The notes under the pieces were generated by a model, which worked only from the letters and a program-made list of their open reading frames with translations, did not search any database and was not told the origin of the DNA. DNA of 64,000 bases, from assembly GCA_017431825.1 (NCBI GenBank), contig JAFRKI010000005.1, forward strand, positions 1 through 64,000. Direction: 5' to 3'. How positions within the stretch are numbered: position 1 is the stretch's first letter; the number at the start of each line of letters is the position of its first letter. This document shows positions 34,190 through 42,389 of the stretch, in pieces. A program made the translations under genes and the position numbers. Origin of the DNA: Erysipelotrichaceae bacterium. Its GTDB lineage: Bacteria; Bacillota_I; Bacilli_A; Erysipelotrichales; Erysipelotrichaceae.

Positions 34190-35464
34190 ATGATTAAACT
34201 TGATTTATCTTATGCAAAGCTTGATGAAGATCTTGATGCCTATCAGGATAAGGTCAGTGAAGCCCATAAATGGCTTCATGAGAAGACCGGAAAGGGCAGC
34301 GATTACGTAGGCTGGGTCGAATGGCCTTACGATTACGACAAGGAAGAGTTTGACCGGATAATCGCCTTAAGCGAGAAGCTTAAAGGCAAGTACGATGTCC
34401 TGCTGGTCTGCGGCATCGGCGGATCATATCTGGGTGCCAGAGCTGCCCTGGAAATGATCAGAGGTCTTTTCCCTGCAGATGGACCGGAAGTCATCTTTAT
34501 CGGCAACACATTCTCTCATACCTATATCTCACAGGTGCTTAAGCACATCGAAGACAAGGAGGTCATCCTGAACGTCATCTCCAAGTCCGGTACCACTACC
34601 GAAACGGCTTTAGCCTTCAGGATCTTCAAGCAGTACATCGAAAAGAGATACGGCAAGGAAGAAGCCAGGTGGAGGATCATCGCCACTACCGATAAGAATA
34701 AGGGAACCTTAAAGGAACTCTCCGATAAGGAAGGCTATGAGGAATTTGCGGTACCTGACGATATCGGCGGAAGATATTCCGTATTCACCGCTGTAGGCTT
34801 GCTGCCTCTGGCACTGGCCGGGGTCGATATCAGGGAACTGATGGAAGGCGCCAGGGAAGCTCATGAAGCTTATAAGAGCGATTCCTTGAAGGAAAACGAT
34901 GCCTATAAATATGCGGTAGCCAGAAGGATCCTGAATAATTCAGGCTACAAGAGTGAGATGTTCGTGACTTACCATCTGCAGCTGACGATGATCGCTGAAT
35001 GGTGGAAGCAGCTCTTCGGCGAATCTGAAGGAAAGGACGGCAACGGTCTTTTGCCGACATCGGTCTGCTACTCTACCGATCTTCACTCCCTGGGACAGTT
35101 CGTCCAGGACGGCAATAAATGCCTGTTTGAAACGCTGTTCTTAATCGAAAACATGCCTCTGGATATCGTCTTCCCTGATGATAAGGAAAACCTCGACGGC
35201 ATGAATTACCTCAGCGGTAAGAACATCTCCTGGGTCAATGAAATGGCCATGAAGGGTACCCTTAGTGCTCATACGGAGGAAGGAAACGTTCCTAATATCC
35301 TCATCACCTTGAAAGACAACAGCCCGAGAGCCTTCGGCTACATGATCTACTTCTTCTTCAAGGCCTGCGGCATGAGCTGTTACCTGGTCGGTGTCAACCC
35401 GTTCAATCAGCCGGGTGTCGAAGTATACAAGAAGAAGATGTTCAAGCTTCTCGGCAAAGAATAA
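34190..35464 (+). CDS. pgi: Glucose-6-phosphate isomerase
   Basis: A 424-residue isomerase interconverting glucose 6-phosphate and fructose 6-phosphate. The CGIGGSYLGARA sugar-phosphate loop, the ISKSGTTTETALAFR phosphate site and the GGRYSVFTAVGLLP signature are intact, and the length is normal for the short Gram-positive form. It is monocistronic, with its own extended -10 promoter and a strong bidirectional terminator. Confidence 0.96.
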   Translation: MIKLDLSYAKLDEDLDAYQDKVSEAHKWLHEKTGKGSDYVGWVEWPYDYDKEEFDRIIALSEKLKGKYDVLLVCGIGGSYLGARAALEMIRGLFPADGPEVIFIGNTFSHTYISQVLKHIEDKEVILNVISKSGTTTETALAFRIFKQYIEKRYGKEEARWRIIATTDKNKGTLKELSDKEGYEEFAVPDDIGGRYSVFTAVGLLPLALAGVDIRELMEGAREAHEAYKSDSLKENDAYKYAVARRILNNSGYKSEMFVTYHLQLTMIAEWWKQLFGESEGKDGNGLLPTSVCYSTDLHSLGQFVQDGNKCLFETLFLIENMPLDIVFPDDKENLDGMNYLSGKNISWVNEMAMKGTLSAHTEEGNVPNILITLKDNSPRAFGYMIYFFFKACGMSCYLVGVNPFNQPGVEVYKKKMFKLLGKE

Positions 35465-35471
35465 AGCATAC

Positions 35472-35501
35472 AAAAACCTTAGTGCAGATCTAAGGTTTTT
35501 T
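35472..35501. terminator. Bidirectional terminator between pgi and the minus-strand block
   Basis: AAAAACCTTAG / CTAAGGTTTTT, 11 bp with a 7-nt loop and T-rich flanks in both directions. Confidence 0.92.
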
Positions 35502-35525
35502 ATTTCCTGTATGACAGGCTTGTAT

Positions 35526-36035
35526 CTACAGGCTCTTTTTCATGACCGATCCGCCGTCTTCATGAGTGATAGTCACATATCCGCATTTCTGATAAAGACT
35601 GTAGCCGGCGGGATTATGATCCCATACGTAGAGAACGCTCTCGGTGCATCCGTCAGTTTTTGCCATCCGTTCCATTTCCGCAAGGGCGGCTGCCCCATAT
35701 CCTTTCCTTCTTTCTGTTTCGTATATCAGGAAATCGCCCAGGAAGACCTGCTTAAGACCATGTTTATCGTCATAGAAGAACCAGATACTGCCGACTTCTT
35801 CCTTGTTTTCGGCATCCAGGATGCTCATCAGAAATTGTCCTTCTGTTTCCAAACCAAAAGGAAGCATCTCTTCATATTCCTTTCCGGCAGCGGCAAGCGC
35901 CTGTTCCCTGTTTAAGCCTTTGCCTCTGATGAGGTCTTCGGCATAATCGGAAATGTTGCAGCCTTTAAAGCGCAGGTATTCATCTGCGGTCATCTTACGC
36001 AGCATCACCTTAGGCGTTTTTTCGATGTCTGTCAT
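35526..36035 (-). CDS. GNAT-family N-acetyltransferase
   Basis: 169 residues. The acetyl-CoA signature is IYETERRKGYGAAALAEME (about 102-120), and the C-terminal HNPAGYSLYQKCGYV is typical. The substrate is unknown. It is the last gene of a minus-strand operon, overlapping the CAT-like gene by 4 nt, and is followed by the bidirectional terminator. Confidence 0.85.
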   Translation of the reverse strand: MTDIEKTPKVMLRKMTADEYLRFKGCNISDYAEDLIRGKGLNREQALAAAGKEYEEMLPFGLETEGQFLMSILDAENKEEVGSIWFFYDDKHGLKQVFLGDFLIYETERRKGYGAAALAEMERMAKTDGCTESVLYVWDHNPAGYSLYQKCGYVTITHEDGGSVMKKSL

Positions 36036-36682
36036 CGTTTTACGAAGTTTCCGATCTCGTCCTGCAGCAGGCGGAATACGTTAGCTATCAGATAGCCGTC
36101 TGCGATCGCATGATTCAGACGGACGCTTACGGGCATCATCAGTCTTCCGTTTTCTTCACGGTAGCGGCCCCAGTTGATTATCGGCGCAAAATAGAGATAT
36201 CCGTCAGGCAGCTCGATGTTAAGGGAATCATAAGAAAGCCAGGAAATATAAGATGCGTCGAACCAGTTTGGATGATTTTTCGTATCCAGTCCGTATTCAC
36301 GGGTCTTCTTTGCCTCTTCCACGTCATTCAAAGCACCCGCATAGAACGTCTCATAGTCTTCATGGTAAACGGTGTAAACAGGCGTGCAGGTTTCCGTATC
36401 TTCATGAAAAACATACTGGATAGGATTGATGGCGTCATAACAGATCAGTTCATCGCTCTCCCAGAGATAGCCCATCCGGTAATCATCACGGGAATTCATG
36501 ACTTTCGAAAGAATATACAGAAAGTTCAGATAAAACCTGCTTCCTGTTCTCTTGGAATAGTCCGCCAGTTCTGTAACGTCGATTCTTGCCGTTATCGATG
36601 TCGAACACTTGCAGTCCTGTGAGAAATGACGGAAAACGTCCTTGCGGTAGTATGTTTCTTTATCAATAACTCTGTAATTCAT
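36032..36682 (-). CDS. Chloramphenicol acetyltransferase (CAT)-like acyltransferase
   Basis: 216 residues, the normal size for type A CAT. RKDVFRHFSQDCKCSTSITARIDVTEL near the N-terminus resembles the CAT start. The active-site segment is RLNHAIADGYLIANVFRLLQ: the catalytic histidine and DG are kept, but the usual HHxxxDG reads NHAIADG. True chloramphenicol resistance is therefore uncertain; many CAT-like proteins act on other acyl acceptors. The second ATG is chosen because AAGGA lies 8 nt before it; the ATG 6 nt upstream (36688) is too close. Confidence 0.83.
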   Translation of the reverse strand: MNYRVIDKETYYRKDVFRHFSQDCKCSTSITARIDVTELADYSKRTGSRFYLNFLYILSKVMNSRDDYRMGYLWESDELICYDAINPIQYVFHEDTETCTPVYTVYHEDYETFYAGALNDVEEAKKTREYGLDTKNHPNWFDASYISWLSYDSLNIELPDGYLYFAPIINWGRYREENGRLMMPVSVRLNHAIADGYLIANVFRLLQDEIGNFVKR

Positions 36683-36717
36683 GATCATGTTCCTTCTCTT
36701 GGCTAATATTGGTTTTC

Positions 36718-37215
36718 TTACAGCTTCAGTACGGCAACGATCTCATCGCCGTCCATTTCCCCGTTTTCTTCAAAACCGAAGTAACGGTACAGCCTTGCGG
36801 CATCCTTATTCTCCGGTTCATAGGAGATCTCGCAGTATTCGGATTTTCCGCAAGGCCAGGTCCTGATAAAGTCCAAAGCGAGCTTAATGGCTTCCTTTCC
36901 GAATCCTTTGCCCTGATATTTTTCGTCTATCATCAGACGCCAGATGCTGTAGTTGTTGCTTAAGGACTTCGGCGGTTCAACGTCGTCGAATGCATCATAC
37001 ATTATGGCTTCATTGAAACCGATCATCACAAAGCCGACTGGCGTATGATCGTCATATATGCCGAAGGGAAAGGCAGAACACTCTGTTCCCAGCGCTGCAT
37101 AGGCCGTGGCGATGCTGTCGACATTTTCAGCTACGAACTCTTTCTGGGAATCGGCCACTTTCAGATCCAGAATGTCCCAGATGTTCATATAAGTGATCTT
37201 TTCAAGATGTATCAT
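36718..37215 (-). CDS. GNAT acetyltransferase, spermidine/spermine (BltD-like) type
   Basis: 165 residues. DSIATAYAAL, FPFGIYDDHTPVGFVMIG, NNYSIWRLMIDEKYQGKGFGKEAIKLALDFIR and CEISYEPENKDAARLYRYFGFEENGEM match the polyamine acetyltransferase group that includes BltD. It would acetylate polyamines or related amines. Its ATG overlaps the stop of the gene upstream, so it is in the same operon. Confidence 0.85.
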   Translation of the reverse strand: MIHLEKITYMNIWDILDLKVADSQKEFVAENVDSIATAYAALGTECSAFPFGIYDDHTPVGFVMIGFNEAIMYDAFDDVEPPKSLSNNYSIWRLMIDEKYQGKGFGKEAIKLALDFIRTWPCGKSEYCEISYEPENKDAARLYRYFGFEENGEMDGDEIVAVLKL

Positions 37216-38171
37216 TATTTTCTGTTCTCCTCAATTAACTTCTTTAACATGTCCAGGTTCTCCTTCTTTTCAAAAAAAGCTTTCCTGAGCTGATCGTATT
37301 CTTTGCCCTTAGAGACTTCACGGCACAGCGGTTCAAACGATCCTGTGATCCTGAAACATTCCTTCATTCTTTCACAGGGATAGGCAGCACACTCAGCACA
37401 GGTCCTGATGCCTTTTACTGAGCAGCATTCTATGACGTGATATCGGCATCTGTTTTCCGATTTACAGCCTGTGCAGGCAATTTCCTCATTCGTCACGATG
37501 CAGTCGCGATAGCCGATCTTCATCCATAATTCAGCTGTGTGATGAAGTTCCTCATCGGTCTTTTCGTAAGGATGCTTCACATAACGCGGACATGCCGTGC
37601 AGTCATTGCCGCAGGCGGCGATTACTCTGCCGTCATCCGTATTCTGGATGTCGATCAGATAATACTGACTGATCAGTCCTTCCTTGTAGTTGCCGTTTTC
37701 CGCAATGAGCTTTCCGCCGTTTTTCTTTATGGTCGCAGCTGAAGCCTGATTATCCTTGAAACAGCCGATAACGACTTTGTCCATTCCTTTCTCCCTACAG
37801 ACGGAAAGGGCATGTTTAAGCATCGCGGTCGCATAGCCTTTGTTTCTTTGTGAAGGCCTTACACCGTAGCCGATATCGCCGTACTTATTCCTCAGTTCTT
37901 CAGGAAGCTCGTATCTGATGCTCAGCAGGCCGACAAGCCTGTCTTCATCAAAGCAGAGATACAGCAGGGATCTGCCGAATGTGCTGTCACCGGTATCGGC
38001 ATTCCTATGTATTTTTTCCACCCATTCGGAATAAACGGATGATGACAATCCCATACTTGCGCTGATGCTCTTTTCACCGTTGTCGAAATGCTCCTTTACA
38101 TATTCCTGAAGGATGCTTTCATCGCTTATTTCCGGAAGCCTGCATCTCATTTCGTGTGTCTGCATATACAT
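37215..38171 (-). CDS. GNAT acetyltransferase fused to a DUF3795 cysteine-rich domain
   Basis: 318 residues in two parts. Residues about 1-175 are a GNAT domain (YGVRPSQRNKGYATAMLKHAL). Residues about 180-300 are a cysteine-rich DUF3795 domain: AACGNDCTACPRY, IACTGCKSENRCRYHVIECC and TCAECAAYPCERM, with cysteine pairs that look metal-binding. The starts ATG 38171, 38165 and 38150 are all possible and none has a strong ribosome site. The fusion keeps one frame with no sign of error. The function of DUF3795 is unknown. Confidence 0.83.
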   Translation of the reverse strand: MYMQTHEMRCRLPEISDESILQEYVKEHFDNGEKSISASMGLSSSVYSEWVEKIHRNADTGDSTFGRSLLYLCFDEDRLVGLLSIRYELPEELRNKYGDIGYGVRPSQRNKGYATAMLKHALSVCREKGMDKVVIGCFKDNQASAATIKKNGGKLIAENGNYKEGLISQYYLIDIQNTDDGRVIAACGNDCTACPRYVKHPYEKTDEELHHTAELWMKIGYRDCIVTNEEIACTGCKSENRCRYHVIECCSVKGIRTCAECAAYPCERMKECFRITGSFEPLCREVSKGKEYDQLRKAFFEKKENLDMLKKLIEENRK

Positions 38172-38212
38172 ATCGTCTTTCTTTTTTTAGCATATCATAA
38201 GCATTACCGTTC

Positions 38213-38237
38213 AAAAACCCCGGCTGATATCCGGGGC
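38213..38237 (-). terminator. Terminator of the ICMT gene (minus strand)
   Basis: On the minus strand CCCCGG / CCGGGG with a 7-nt loop is followed by T5. It separates the nitroreductase-ICMT pair from the acyltransferase operon. Confidence 0.88.
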
Positions 38238-38249
38238 TTGATATGCGTT

Positions 38250-38921
38250 TTACCAGATGTGAGGGAAAAGACGGTATCTGACTTTTTCCTTGTATTCTTT
38301 ATAGCCTTTAAGTTCTTTCTCCAGCACTTCTTCCTCGTTCCTGATCCTTTTGACGATGATCGGAATATACAGCAGCATCACGATGAATGAAGGCAGTGAG
38401 TCAAGGATGAGCGGCATGCTTAAAAAGAGGAAGATGGTTGCCGTATACATCGGATGTCTGATGATACCGTATAAGCCGGTATCGACGACCGTCTGTTCCT
38501 CTTTGACTTCGATGGTCCTTGAAAGGAAAGAGTTTTCTCTTAAGACTTCCGCAAACATCAGATATGCAAGCAGGAAGACGATGCAGGCGGCGATGACGGC
38601 TCCTTTTGTCAAGACGGTCCATCCGAAGCGGTAATTGAGTCCTGCCAGGATGAATGCCGCCATGAACATGATGCCGCTGTAGTTTATTACGTCCTTCTGT
38701 TCCTTCTGCGTCTCCTTGGCCTTAAGACGGCTTTCAAGAAGTGCGGGATCCTTATAGTACATTAAGATACCCGCGAAGAACATCGGAATAAAAAGCAGGG
38801 CCATGAAAAGCCAGCCATGAGACCATTTCAGCGTCCAGGCCGGCACGAATACCAGCAGACCTACAAGTATGAGACCTGAAACATATTTGATCAGAGCTTC
38901 CTTAAGTAATCCTTTTTTCAT
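38250..38921 (-). CDS. Isoprenylcysteine carboxyl methyltransferase-family membrane protein
   Basis: 223 residues with about five helices. The C-terminal ICMT/PEMT block is clear: VVDTGLYGIIRHPMYTATIFLFLSMPLIL, then RIRNEEEVLEKELKGYKEYKEKVRYRLFPHIW. Members methylate small lipids or other molecules using SAM at the membrane. The start is ATG 38921 (MKKGLLKEALIKY); the long upstream frame extension is coding for the nitroreductase in another frame. It begins 1 nt after the nitroreductase stop. Confidence 0.87.
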   Translation of the reverse strand: MKKGLLKEALIKYVSGLILVGLLVFVPAWTLKWSHGWLFMALLFIPMFFAGILMYYKDPALLESRLKAKETQKEQKDVINYSGIMFMAAFILAGLNYRFGWTVLTKGAVIAACIVFLLAYLMFAEVLRENSFLSRTIEVKEEQTVVDTGLYGIIRHPMYTATIFLFLSMPLILDSLPSFIVMLLYIPIIVKRIRNEEEVLEKELKGYKEYKEKVRYRLFPHIW

Positions 38922-38922
38922 A

Positions 38923-39675
38923 TCAAGCGTCCTTCTTATATCTGTATGTAGCAGCTGGCATCTTTTCCAGATCTTCGTCGTTGACATCCGGATAGAGCGT
39001 CCTTTCAAATGTGCAGCCTTCATGTTCAAGGCATGTTTCCAGGATGTATAGGAAGATGCCGATATCGATCTGGTTATAGTACATGACCGCATTTACGGGC
39101 ATGATGCCTCTTTTGCCCTGTTTCTTATAACGGTATACGGTAAGTTCTTCACCGTCGTTTTCGACTATCCAGGGCTGGGTATTGCAGGCACTTGGTGAGA
39201 AACGGACGATCTCGGCTATTCCCAGCGTATCTCCGCTCCAGATCTCTTCCAGTGCCTTCCTCTTAGACTTGAACATGTCTTTCCTGAACCTGTCTTCAGA
39301 CATTCCGGCGATGGCAATCATGATCACGTAATCAAGTCCGTCAAGCTCTTTCTCCTCAGGCTTTCCTATTCCGAACCACAAGGCACCGATATTCTCAGAT
39401 GCCAGATACAGATCGATCTGTTCCCCGATATAGCCGATATTTTTCAGATAGTCGTCCTTTTTCTCGCTGTAGAAAAGGATGCAGTATTCACCGCCTCTTT
39501 TACAGCTGGTCTTATTTTCCGGTACGATCACGATCTTCGTTCTGATGTCCGGATAGAGCGGCTTTACATTGCCGATGAAATCGCTGAGTTTATTCAGTTC
39601 ATCATCGGAAAGCTTCAGCGTATCCCTGAAAAGATGAAACGATTTCCTCTTGAATATCTCCTTATAAAAGTTCAT
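38923..39675 (-). CDS. Nitroreductase-family protein
   Basis: About 250 residues. The second half has the FMN-site segment RFSPSACNTQPWIVE and a C-terminal INAVMYYNQIDIGIFLY-like region (PVNAVMYYNQIDIGIFLY), as in putative TM-nitroreductases. The N-terminal KEIFKRKSFHLFRDTLKLS also fits. It likely binds FMN and reduces nitro, quinone or enone groups; the substrate is unknown. ATG 39675 is chosen because the ATG at 39699 lies within the promoter; TATAAT is 9 nt before 39675. It shares a transcript with the ICMT gene. Confidence 0.83.
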   Translation of the reverse strand: MNFYKEIFKRKSFHLFRDTLKLSDDELNKLSDFIGNVKPLYPDIRTKIVIVPENKTSCKRGGEYCILFYSEKKDDYLKNIGYIGEQIDLYLASENIGALWFGIGKPEEKELDGLDYVIMIAIAGMSEDRFRKDMFKSKRKALEEIWSGDTLGIAEIVRFSPSACNTQPWIVENDGEELTVYRYKKQGKRGIMPVNAVMYYNQIDIGIFLYILETCLEHEGCTFERTLYPDVNDEDLEKMPAATYRYKKDA

Positions 39676-39684
39676 GGCACTATC

Positions 39685-39690
39685 ATTATA
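39685..39690 (-). promoter_or_regulatory. -10 promoter of the nitroreductase gene
   Basis: TATAAT on the minus strand, 9 nt before the ATG, no ribosome site. This predicts a leader of only about 2-3 nt. Confidence 0.5.
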
Positions 39691-39765
39691 TCCATACATT
39701 AAAAAAAGAATGAAATTTTAGGATTTTCCGGATTATCCGCCAATAATGATTTAGAAAGGAGAATT

Positions 39766-40467
39766 ATGTCAAAAAAGAAAAAGCCGTTGCTGATGCTGCT
39801 GCTGATACCCCTGTGTATGATACTGACCATGGCGGGTGCATATCTTTACTGTGACCGTAAACTGGAAATGGGCGACGTTTATATCGCCAGGTATGATCTT
39901 TCAGGCAGGACCCTGATAAGCGATGATGAGATCGAAAAGGTAAGGATGCCGCTGGCTTATCTCGGTGATGAAGTCCGCAGGAACAGGGAAGACATCGTCG
40001 GCCGCTATGTAAAGATCAATACCCTGATCCCCAAGGGATCGTTCTTTTACGAAGGAGCGCTTGATGATATCGAAGACATGAAAGACAGCATCGATGCTCA
40101 GCTGAAAGAAGGGGAAGTAAGCTATGACATCTACGTCAATGACATCAGAGTCAACCAGGCCTATCTGGTCAAAGGACTGTATGTGGACATCTATCTGACC
40201 ATCAGTAAGGAAAGAGTACTGAGCGACCTCCTTATAAACAATATCCGCATCATCGGTCTCTATGACGTCAAACACAATGAGATGAAGGACTATGACAGGG
40301 AAGCGATCCTGGAAAGCATCTGCCTGGCAGTGCCTAAGGAAAGCGTTGCCTATCTAAATAAAGCCCGGGCGATCGGAACTTTAAGCATCACCGTAGGGGA
40401 CAGTACCTATGAAGACGTCAAGTCCGTATTGAACAGGGGTTCCGCTATTTTTGAATATCTTGATTAG
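39766..40467 (+). CDS. SAF-domain (CpaB/RcpC-like) membrane-anchored protein
   Basis: 233 residues. One N-terminal helix (about 7-28) follows a positive KKKK start. Residues about 37-95 fit an SAF domain: VYIARYDLSGRTLISDDEIEKV, then VGRYVKINTLIPKGSFFYEGAL. The rest resembles the CpaB/RcpC periplasmic part. CpaB proteins normally serve Flp/Tad pilus assembly, but no pilus genes lie here. AAAGGAG gives a good ribosome site. The VanZ promoter begins at the base after its stop. Confidence 0.78.
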   Translation: MSKKKKPLLMLLLIPLCMILTMAGAYLYCDRKLEMGDVYIARYDLSGRTLISDDEIEKVRMPLAYLGDEVRRNREDIVGRYVKINTLIPKGSFFYEGALDDIEDMKDSIDAQLKEGEVSYDIYVNDIRVNQAYLVKGLYVDIYLTISKERVLSDLLINNIRIIGLYDVKHNEMKDYDREAILESICLAVPKESVAYLNKARAIGTLSITVGDSTYEDVKSVLNRGSAIFEYLD

Positions 40468-40476
40468 TGTTAGAAT
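40468..40476 (+). promoter_or_regulatory. Extended -10 promoter of the VanZ-radC pair (leaderless)
   Basis: TGTTAGAAT, then 6 nt (GGTCTC), then ATG 40483. It begins at the base after the upstream stop codon. Confidence 0.7.
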
Positions 40477-40482
40477 GGTCTC

Positions 40483-40911
40483 ATGAAAAAGCTGCTTAAG
40501 GCTCTTGTGCTCTTGCTGTGGATGATACTCATCTTTGCTCTGTCCAATCAAAGCGGTACGAGTTCCCAGAGCCTTTCCGACGGTATCCTGATGAGGATAG
40601 CCTTACTAATAAACAGAGTCAGGGAGATAGACGTCAGAGCCTTCGTGCTTGGCACCAGCTATTTCGTCCGTAAAAGCGCCCATATCTTTGAATATGCCGT
40701 ACTCTACATTCTGAGCTACGAATGTCTCAGGGACTATCCCCTTAAAAGGGCACGGCTCATCTGCCTTGTCTTCTGTATCTTTTATGCCTTTTTCGATGAG
40801 TTCCATCAGCTCTTTATCGACGGCCGCAGCGGCGAACTGAATGACTGTCTCATCGACAGTCTGGGAACTCTTCTGTCTTTTCTTTTCTGGCATAAGATTC
40901 GAAAGGAATGA
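40483..40911 (+). CDS. VanZ-like membrane protein
   Basis: 142 residues with four helices. IFALSNQSGTSSQSLSDG near the N-terminus, RKSAHIFEYAVLYILSY and FYAFFDEFHQLFIDGRSGELNDCLIDSLG are the VanZ signature blocks. In glycopeptide clusters VanZ gives low-level teicoplanin tolerance, but most chromosomal homologues have unknown roles. It overlaps radC by 4 nt. Confidence 0.9.
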   Translation: MKKLLKALVLLLWMILIFALSNQSGTSSQSLSDGILMRIALLINRVREIDVRAFVLGTSYFVRKSAHIFEYAVLYILSYECLRDYPLKRARLICLVFCIFYAFFDEFHQLFIDGRSGELNDCLIDSLGTLLSFLFWHKIRKE

Positions 40912-41567
40912 GCGAAAGAATGCTGCCCCGTGAGAAAGCACTGGCTTACGGGTTTGAAAGCTTAAGCAACAATGAACTGGTATCGCTGATCATCAAATCA
41001 GCATACAGGGAAAAGAACGTATATGATCTTACCGATGAAATACTGGAGAAAGCCGGCGGTTTTAATAATCTCTTCAGTCTCAGTTATGACGAACTGGTCT
41101 CCATCAAGGGAATAAAGAAAGCCAAGGCGCTGGAGATACTGGCTATCCTGGAAGTATCGAAAAGACTGGCCAGGGTGGACACGGTAAGTGAGAACCGGAC
41201 CCTTAATCCGCTGATACTTGTCGATTACCTGAGATTCAATCTCGGGTTCAGCGATCAGGAAGAGTTTTTCGTGGTGTTCTTAGGAGCCGGCGGGAAGATC
41301 CTGAAGGCTGCCACCATGTTCAAGGGAACGGGAGACAGAGCGGTCATAGGTATCGACGACATCTTAAGGAACGCCCTTCTATGCAAGGCCAAGTCGCTGG
41401 TCGTGGCCCACAACCATCCCAGCGGCAACTGCAGTCCTTCAAATGAAGACATCGAGATCACCAGAAGGATCAGCGAAGGCGCCAGGCTCATCGGCATTAT
41501 GCTCCTGGATCACATCATCATCTCCAGCACCTCATACTACAGTTTTAAAAGCAATAACTTATTATGA
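40908..41567 (+). CDS. radC: RadC family JAB-domain protein
   Basis: 219 residues. The N-terminal helix-hairpin-helix region (FGFESLSNNELVSLII, LVSIKGIKKAKALEILAI) is followed by a JAMM/MPN metal site: VVAHNHPSGNCSPSNEDIEIT, with the His and Asp ligands present. A role in DNA repair is traditional for RadC but not well supported; the metal site suggests hydrolase activity. The stop TGA doubles as part of the promoter for the next gene. Confidence 0.92.
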   Translation: MSERMLPREKALAYGFESLSNNELVSLIIKSAYREKNVYDLTDEILEKAGGFNNLFSLSYDELVSIKGIKKAKALEILAILEVSKRLARVDTVSENRTLNPLILVDYLRFNLGFSDQEEFFVVFLGAGGKILKAATMFKGTGDRAVIGIDDILRNALLCKAKSLVVAHNHPSGNCSPSNEDIEITRRISEGARLIGIMLLDHIIISSTSYYSFKSNNLL

Positions 41568-41573
41568 TAAAAT
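41565..41573 (+). promoter_or_regulatory. Extended -10 promoter of the 41580 lipoprotein (leaderless)
   Basis: TGATAAAAT, then 6 nt (GACTGT), then ATG 41580. Its TGA is the radC stop codon. Confidence 0.65.
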
Positions 41574-41579
41574 GACTGT

Positions 41580-42344
41580 ATGAAAAAGATCATTCTCTTC
41601 CTGTGCTTATTAATGGCGCTGAGCGCCTGCAGGAGTATAGATACAGACAGCATTAAGGCCGATCTCGATGACACGTTCACCCCTTTTTATGATGCCGGCA
41701 CTTACCGCATCAATAACTTCATGCCTTATTATTCCTATTATCTGCCGGGCGACATGTCGGAAGAGACCCTTGATTCGGACAGTATCGTCCTGAAGTACGG
41801 CGATTCCCGCATCATCATGAATCTCAATATCGCCAATATCATCAATACCCGCTATTATCCGAAGCAGGTCCTCAATGATGAAGGCTTTTTCAATGAGGAG
41901 TATCTCATCTATATCAGTGAAGGAGACTATGAGACATATACAGGTGAAAAGAAGGACTACATCTACCGTCTCTATGACTATGAAGGCACCTATGTCCTGC
42001 ATCTTTGTACCAGCGACATGAATTACTATGGTACGGTAGCGGCAGAAGACATCGGCATAGTCACCAGACATCTTCTGACCATCGCCAGAAACAGTGAAGT
42101 AAACAGCGACGAGGTCGTATCCGCTTTCTCCAACAAGGACGTTATCGTCTATAAGAAGAAACAGATCAACCTCTTCGATACCAGCATCCAGAACAACGGC
42201 GATATCGCTAATCTCCTGATCGACGATGCGATCATCGGCGACGGCATCTACCGTGACGGACAGATCGAGGAAGATGACAGCCAGCCGGCAGATGAGACGA
42301 TACCGGGCGAGGAGATTCCTTCAGAAGAAGAAGGCGATAACTGA
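41580..42344 (+). CDS. Lipoprotein of unknown function
   Basis: 254 residues. The signal sequence MKKIILFLCLLMALSAC has a lipobox LSAC with the lipidated cysteine at 17. The rest is a tyrosine-rich soluble domain followed by an acidic, probably disordered tail (EEDDSQPADETIPGEEIP). No family is recognised. Its start is leaderless. The next gene starts 45 nt later with its own ribosome site, and murC follows, so a cell-envelope link is plausible but inferred. Confidence 0.72.
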   Translation: MKKIILFLCLLMALSACRSIDTDSIKADLDDTFTPFYDAGTYRINNFMPYYSYYLPGDMSEETLDSDSIVLKYGDSRIIMNLNIANIINTRYYPKQVLNDEGFFNEEYLIYISEGDYETYTGEKKDYIYRLYDYEGTYVLHLCTSDMNYYGTVAAEDIGIVTRHLLTIARNSEVNSDEVVSAFSNKDVIVYKKKQINLFDTSIQNNGDIANLLIDDAIIGDGIYRDGQIEEDDSQPADETIPGEEIPSEEEGDN

Positions 42345-42389
42345 TGATATCAGAGACGATAAATGTAGTAAAATACAGAAGAGGTAAAT

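Noticed and set aside
35391-35915. 174-codon plus-strand frame
   Set aside because: It starts inside pgi, crosses a strong terminator and runs opposite a GNAT gene.
36032-36682. Call of a true chloramphenicol resistance gene
   Set aside because: The active-site motif is NHAIADG rather than HHxxxDG, so only a CAT-like acyltransferase is supported.
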